Position numbers and translations under genes: made by a program
Notes under the pieces: generated by a model
The model's input: the letters and a program-made list of their open reading frames with translations, nothing else
Told to the model about the DNA's origin: nothing
Databases searched by the model: none
Part shown: one piece after another, positions 59,951-64,000 of the stretch
Layout: each line of letters starts with the position of its first letter
How positions within the stretch are numbered: the first letter of the stretch is position 1
From: Acidobacteriota bacterium
GTDB taxonomy: Bacteria > Acidobacteriota > Terriglobia > Terriglobales > Acidobacteriaceae
Length of the DNA: 64,000 nt
Direction: 5' to 3'
Assembly: GCA_019351975.1 (NCBI GenBank)
Contig: JABBOG010000010.1
Span: forward strand, 9,068-73,067

Positions 59951-62635
59951 TTATTTGAGGCGCGAGCCCAGCGCGATCTCGTCACCGCAGGTGGCGAGGT
60001 GGGGCTTGCCGTGGTCGGCGTCGCTGGCGGCAAGCAACATGCCGTGCGACTCGAGGCCGCGCATCTTACGCGGGGCGAGATTCGTGATGACGACGATGCG
60101 GCGACCGACGAGTTCCTCTGGGGTGTACCACTCGGCAATGCCGGAGAGGATCTGGCGCTTTTCGTGGCCCAGATCGACTTCGAGGCGGAGGAGTTTGTCG
60201 GCCTTGGGGATGCGTTCGGCGACGAGGATCTGCGCAACGCGGAGCTCAATTTTGGCGAAGTCGTCGATGGTGATCTGCGGGGACGCGTCGGTGGGGCCGG
60301 CAGTGATGGGGGTCTGCGAGGCGACGGAGTCAAAGGGTGCGCTCGGCGTGCTTTCCGTGTGCGAGGGAACTTTGGCTGGGCCGGTGGTGAAGGCTGTGCT
60401 GCCAGCTACGGGCAGTTGCCCGGCGGGCTCGTTGAGCGAGGTGGTGCGCGGAGGTGCACCGGGGTCGGTGGAGGGCGTTGTTTGCTGCTTGGTCTCGGCG
60501 AGGCGCTGTTCGTTTTCGGTGATGAGTGGGGTGGGATTTTCCATGTCGGTCATGATTTGGGCGAGTCCTTTATCAGCGCGTGGGAAGATGGGCCCGAGAG
60601 GGCCGAGTTTGGTGCCGGGCTTGAGACCGCCCCAGGTGAGATTGCTTAGTTCGCCGTTGCGGGCAGCGGCTTCGATGTCGCCAAGGCCGAGCTGCGCCCA
60701 GACCCGGGCGGTGGCGTAGGGGAGGATGGGGTAGAGGAGGGCCGTGATGATGCGGATGGATTCGGCAGCGGTGTAGAGAATTGTTTCAACTTTGGTTCGG
60801 TTCTCGTCGAGCGATTCTGAAGCCAATTTCCATGGTGCGTTCTGAGTCAGAAAGAGATCGGTGTGATTGATGACAGATGCGATCGAATCGAGCACACCCC
60901 AAGTCTTGTCTGGATCGCCAAGTTCTCCCTGACCACCGCCTGAAAAGGTTATTGATACAAATTTTTCATGAACAACTCTGGCAGCGATAAATGCGTAGCG
61001 CTCGATTCTACCCGATCCAATTCGGATGATTTGAGCAGTTTGTTCTTCGTAGTCGATGCTTACGTCTTCTGTGATGAAGACATCTCCAAACGCTGGGATG
61101 GTACCCTCGCTATAAGTCTGGACCATCTTCAGCGTGCGGCTGACTAGGTTACCGTAGCCGTTGGCGAGGTCGGCGTTGTAGCGGGTGATGAGGGCGTCGA
61201 AGCTGAAGCTGCCATCTTGGCCGAAGGGGATTTCGCGGAGGAGGAAGTAGCGGAGGACGTCGGAGGCGAAGAGATCACGGTCGGCCTTGGTCGGGTTCTC
61301 GGTTGAAGTGGTTCCGGGGGTTATGGCGGGGCCGGCAGCGTTGGGGTCCTTCGACTGCGGAGCAGGATGAAGCCCTGCTCCTTCGCTCAGGATGACAGAG
61401 TTAGGGTCGGGTGGGCAGAGAGTGCCGAAGGCGTCGAGGATGGTTTCGGTGCGGACGATATTGCCCTTGGACTTTGACATCTTGGAGTTGTCGAAGAGCA
61501 GCCAGCCGTGCGCTGTGATGGCTTTGGGGAGCCATTCTTTGGCCCATGCCTTGTGTTGGTCGAGAGATAGTGCGGGTGGCTCTTCGTCGCTCTTGTGTTG
61601 GAGCTTTGGGTTGAGGGCGAGTAGGAAGGCTGGCCAGTAGACGCAGTGAAAGCGGATGATCTCTTTGCCGACGAAGTGGAGGTCGGCGGGCCAGAAGCGT
61701 TTGAACTCGACTTGATCTTTGGGGTCGTCGCTGCCGTAGCCGATGGCGGTCATGTAGTTGGCGAGGGCGTCGAGCCAGACGTAGATGACGTGTTTTTGAG
61801 ACGCGGCGCTGGCAGCCGGTTCCGGCACGGGGATGCCCCAGGTGAAGCTGCTGCGGGAGACGCTCAGGTCTTTTAGGGCACCAATTTGATAACGGGTTCC
61901 AGCGGTAGACTCTGCGACATACTGCCATTCGGGCGAGGTCACGTCGAAGTTAGGATTTCTCCGTCGTTCTTCGATGACGCGCCTAAGCTGTGAACCGTCA
62001 TCTACCACTATCTGCGTTCCCAGTTGAGACGCGTTGAGTGTTGTCAAATCGCCGCGGAGGAAACTTAGGACTTCGTTCTTGCGGGAGTCGGGGGTAATGG
62101 CGATGGTGTCGGATTCGATGAGGTCAAGGAGGGGGCGCTGGAAGGCGGAGAGTTTGAAGAAGAAGTTTTCTTCGGTGACCTCTTCGAGGAGGCGGCCGCA
62201 ATCGGGACAGGGGGTGCCGACTGGGGAGTCGACGAAGGCTTCGTCGGAGACGCAGTAGCTGCCGGTGTAGCTGGCGAGGTAGATGAAGCCGTTTTTGTAG
62301 AGTTCGCGGAAGAGGTGCTGGACGCCGCACTTGTGCTTCTCGTCGGTTGTCCGGATGTACGCATCGTTGGTGATGCCCATTCGCTTCCAGAGGGCTTCGA
62401 AGGACTTGGATACGCTGTCGGCGAACTGCTGCGGAGGGACGCCGGCGGCGGCGGCACTGCGTTCGATCTTCTGGCCGTGCTCATCGGTGCCGGTGAGGAA
62501 GAATGTGTCGTCGCCGAGCAGGCGATGGCGGCGGGCGAGGACGTCGGCGACGATGGTGGTGTACGCGTGGCCGATGTGGGGCCTCGCGTTGACGTAATAG
62601 ATCGGAGTGGTGAGGTAGAACTTTTGTTGTGACAT
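59951..62635 (-). CDS. metG: Methionyl-tRNA synthetase with C-terminal tRNA-binding domain
   Basis: 894 residues, long for MetG (510-700). HIGH motif in NARPHIGHAYTT (residues about 17-28), Zn-region cysteines in GSYCVSDEAF...CPDCGR, KMSKS in NSKMSKSKGN, then anticodon-binding domain and an EMAPII/Arc1p-like tRNA-binding domain (ITIDDFAKIELRVAQILVAERIPKADKLLRLEVDLG). Oddities: an extra segment at about 196-253 splits the usual FLRG-LKDLS block; a palindromic repeat adds residues about 410-428 after KMSKS; a Pro/Thr/Ser linker of about 80 residues precedes the C-terminal domain. DNA at about 60780-61130 and 61880-62050 is AT-richer than the rest of the gene. Confidence 0.95.
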   Translation of the reverse strand: MSQQKFYLTTPIYYVNARPHIGHAYTTIVADVLARRHRLLGDDTFFLTGTDEHGQKIERSAAAAGVPPQQFADSVSKSFEALWKRMGITNDAYIRTTDEKHKCGVQHLFRELYKNGFIYLASYTGSYCVSDEAFVDSPVGTPCPDCGRLLEEVTEENFFFKLSAFQRPLLDLIESDTIAITPDSRKNEVLSFLRGDLTTLNASQLGTQIVVDDGSQLRRVIEERRRNPNFDVTSPEWQYVAESTAGTRYQIGALKDLSVSRSSFTWGIPVPEPAASAASQKHVIYVWLDALANYMTAIGYGSDDPKDQVEFKRFWPADLHFVGKEIIRFHCVYWPAFLLALNPKLQHKSDEEPPALSLDQHKAWAKEWLPKAITAHGWLLFDNSKMSKSKGNIVRTETILDAFGTLCPPDPNSVILSEGAGLHPAPQSKDPNAAGPAITPGTTSTENPTKADRDLFASDVLRYFLLREIPFGQDGSFSFDALITRYNADLANGYGNLVSRTLKMVQTYSEGTIPAFGDVFITEDVSIDYEEQTAQIIRIGSGRIERYAFIAARVVHEKFVSITFSGGGQGELGDPDKTWGVLDSIASVINHTDLFLTQNAPWKLASESLDENRTKVETILYTAAESIRIITALLYPILPYATARVWAQLGLGDIEAAARNGELSNLTWGGLKPGTKLGPLGPIFPRADKGLAQIMTDMENPTPLITENEQRLAETKQQTTPSTDPGAPPRTTSLNEPAGQLPVAGSTAFTTGPAKVPSHTESTPSAPFDSVASQTPITAGPTDASPQITIDDFAKIELRVAQILVAERIPKADKLLRLEVDLGHEKRQILSGIAEWYTPEELVGRRIVVITNLAPRKMRGLESHGMLLAASDADHGKPHLATCGDEIALGSRLK
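61349..61403. repeat. Palindromic repeat inside metG
   Basis: Arms GGAGCAGG (61359-61366) and CCTGCTCC (61374-61381), flanked by TCCTTCGACT and TTCGCTCAGGATGACA. Related to 36829-36873. It is read in frame on the - strand as an insertion after the KMSKS loop. Confidence 0.8.
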
Positions 62636-62656
62636 TGCCAGTGTCAGTTTACAGGG

Positions 62657-62962
62657 TCAGCGCGCTTCGCCGAGCCAGACGAGATAGGGATACAGCAGGA
62701 AGAAGAGAATGAGCGTCAAGGCAAGCAGATCCATGTACAGGCAAAGAAGGACGCCCCCATGGTAGAAGCTCCAGCGACGCTGCATGCAGCGGACGGTATC
62801 TGCTGTGCCTATGGCACAGCCAATTGCTGGCAAAACCAGCCACGGCGTCGCCTGCAGATGGGGGAAGTTCGACATCGATGTAGCTATTGCGACGCATAGC
62901 ACTACCAGAGCATTTCCTCGGGCGAGCGAGCGGAGACGCGGATTGAAGATATGGTGTCCCAA
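62657..62962 (-). CDS. Small membrane protein, unknown
   Basis: 101 residues from a TTG start, with three hydrophobic stretches (ALVVLCVAIATSM, WLVLPAIGCAIGTA, LYMDLLALTLILFFLLYPYLVW). No ribosome-binding site is visible and a stop lies only 11 codons upstream, so the N-terminus may be damaged or the true start may be a CTG three codons earlier. It is 21 bases from the start of metG on the same strand. No family recognised. Confidence 0.5.
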   Translation of the reverse strand: MGHHIFNPRLRSLARGNALVVLCVAIATSMSNFPHLQATPWLVLPAIGCAIGTADTVRCMQRRWSFYHGGVLLCLYMDLLALTLILFFLLYPYLVWLGEAR

Positions 62963-63108
62963 AGGCCGCAGAGCGGGAAGCTGCTCACCGTAAGTTTACC
63001 TCTGCTGGGGCGCAGGTCACTGGATCTTGGAGAGATCGTAGTGATGTAACCAAAAGGCTGGAAGATGTTTTGCGGTTACTGCGACGCCATGATCTATCAG
63101 TGATTCAG

Positions 63109-64000
63109 TCAACGCGTCTTCGCGTCCATCCACGCTTCCTGCGGGGGATTGGCAGAGAGCTGAGGCGCGGAGGCGGTAGGCAGGTTTTGCGGTGTCGCAC
63201 GCTGGACGAGGTGAAGGACGTGGTTGGGCAGGATGCCCAGGCCAAGGGTTGCAGCGGCGGTTGCGGCGAGCGCAATGGCGGCGGGGAGGGCGATGCGGCG
63301 GGTGGGAGAGTTGGGCTGCTCGGCCAAGGGCCGGCTGTAAAGGGCGGCGAGCAGGCGGAGGTAGTAGAAGCAAGCTACGCCGGAGTTGGCGAGGCCGACG
63401 ATGGCGAGCCATGTGTGCCCTCCGTGGACAGCTGCGGAGAAGGAGTAGAACTTGGCGAAGAAGCCGCCAGTGAAGGGGATTCCGATAAGAGAGAGGAGGA
63501 AGAAGCCGAGCAGCGCGGACAGGACGGGGCGCTGGAGGGCGAGACCGGTGTAGTCATCGATAGAGCGGAGTTTTTCGTCGAAGCCGGAGAGCTGGGTGAG
63601 GACGACGAAGGCTCCGACATTCATGGCGGCGTAGGCGGCGGTGTAGAAGCAGGCGGCGCCGAAGGCCTCGTTCCGGGTGGAGCTGAATGCGACGAGGAGG
63701 TAGCCGGCCTGGGCGACGGAGGAGTACGCGAGGAGGCGCTTGACATCGGTCTGGAGGAGCGCGCCGAGGTTGCCGATGGTCATGGAGGCGACGGCGAGAA
63801 TCTCAATCAGGAGGATCCAGTGGCTGTGGTAGAGGCCGGTGCCATTGAAGAGGAAGCGCAGGAGGACGGCGAAGGCAGCGGCTTTGGGAGCGGTGGACAT
63901 GAGGCCGACGACGGGGGCTGGGGCACCTTGATAGACGTCTGGAGTCCAGACATGGAAGGGGGCGGCGGAGACCTTGAAGCCGAGGCCGATGAGGACCATG
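63109..64000 (-). CDS. nuoN: NADH-quinone oxidoreductase subunit N, C-terminal part (cut by window edge)
   Basis: About 297 residues to the window edge; the N-terminal third lies outside. It is a proton-pumping membrane subunit of complex I. Family blocks: [22 protein letters not shown] (around the transmembrane lysine), [23 protein letters not shown], and [15 protein letters not shown]. At least eight membrane segments are present. Other nuo genes are expected beyond the right edge. The C-terminal tail is short and hydrophilic. Confidence 0.94.
   Translation of the reverse strand, partial: MVLIGLGFKVSAAPFHVWTPDVYQGAPAPVVGLMSTAPKAAAFAVLLRFLFNGTGLYHSHWILLIEILAVASMTIGNLGALLQTDVKRLLAYSSVAQAGYLLVAFSSTRNEAFGAACFYTAAYAAMNVGAFVVLTQLSGFDEKLRSIDDYTGLALQRPVLSALLGFFLLSLIGIPFTGGFFAKFYSFSAAVHGGHTWLAIVGLANSGVACFYYLRLLAALYSRPLAEQPNSPTRRIALPAAIALAATAAATLGLGILPNHVLHLVQRATPQNLPTASAPQLSANPPQEAWMDAKTR

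Noticed and set aside
1-64000. CRISPR array, prophage, insertion sequence, tRNA or rRNA
   Set aside because: No regularly spaced long repeats, transposase, phage or RNA-gene signature was found on reading both strands; the tandem and palindromic repeats are short and of other types.

Overview
The window reads as chromosomal DNA of a heterotrophic acidobacterium of the Terriglobia type (Granulicella, Edaphobacter or Terriglobus-like). This is judged from protein style, not from a search: an acidobacterial TonB N-terminus, a very large carboxypeptidase-regulatory-domain TonB receptor, CRTAC1/ASPIC-UnbV and TPR proteins, many glycoside hydrolases without a SusD, and dispersed palindromic repeats. 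The + strand looks G-rich across most of the window whichever strand is coding, so genes on the two strands have opposite third-base preference. The receptor at 52781-56536 is the clear exception.

Layout. 1-295 is a partial TonB gene cut by the window edge. 1282-12185 is mostly housekeeping on the + strand: acetyl-CoA synthetase, a thioredoxin-like protein, a YihY/BrkB membrane protein, pyruvate kinase, MutL, a winged-helix-like protein with a long KRPYxPR tail, cytidylate kinase and a cold-shock protein. 12331-18203 holds a secreted unknown, an MFS exporter, and a DUF3494 (ice-binding-like) adhesin-type protein preceded by a folded leader with a hairpin over its ribosome-binding site. 18272-29461 carries SucA, a two-component pair (lone receiver plus four-PAS histidine kinase), an RNase II/R-type ribonuclease, an M29 aminopeptidase, a BtuB-like receptor and DapB. 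29636-32211 is asd-lysC, with translational coupling, upstream of dapB: the entry to lysine, threonine and methionine synthesis.

32327-59920 is largely a carbohydrate and energy island. It has a coupled Zn-alcohol dehydrogenase/SDR pair, a secreted metallo-beta-lactamase-fold protein, an MFS sugar-acid-type transporter, a LamG-GH2 glycosidase, a LacI regulator, a GH92 and sialate O-acetylesterase pair, a large GH-A hydrolase coupled to a TPR protein, a TPR/seven-haem cytochrome c pair, the giant TonB receptor, a CRTAC1 protein and a GH28 enzyme. Three palindromes of the same LacI-type form (TGATAWS-SWTATCA) lie before the GH2 gene, between the esterase and the GH-A gene, and before the giant receptor. 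They suggest one glycan-use regulon controlled by the local LacI protein.

59951-64000 holds MetG with a C-terminal tRNA-binding domain and unusual insertions, a small membrane protein, and NuoN running off the right edge.

Repeats. Three dispersed palindrome families are present. Two of them sit inside essential-type genes (mutL, the ribonuclease, metG) as in-frame peptide insertions. No tRNA, rRNA, CRISPR array, phage or insertion sequence was recognised.
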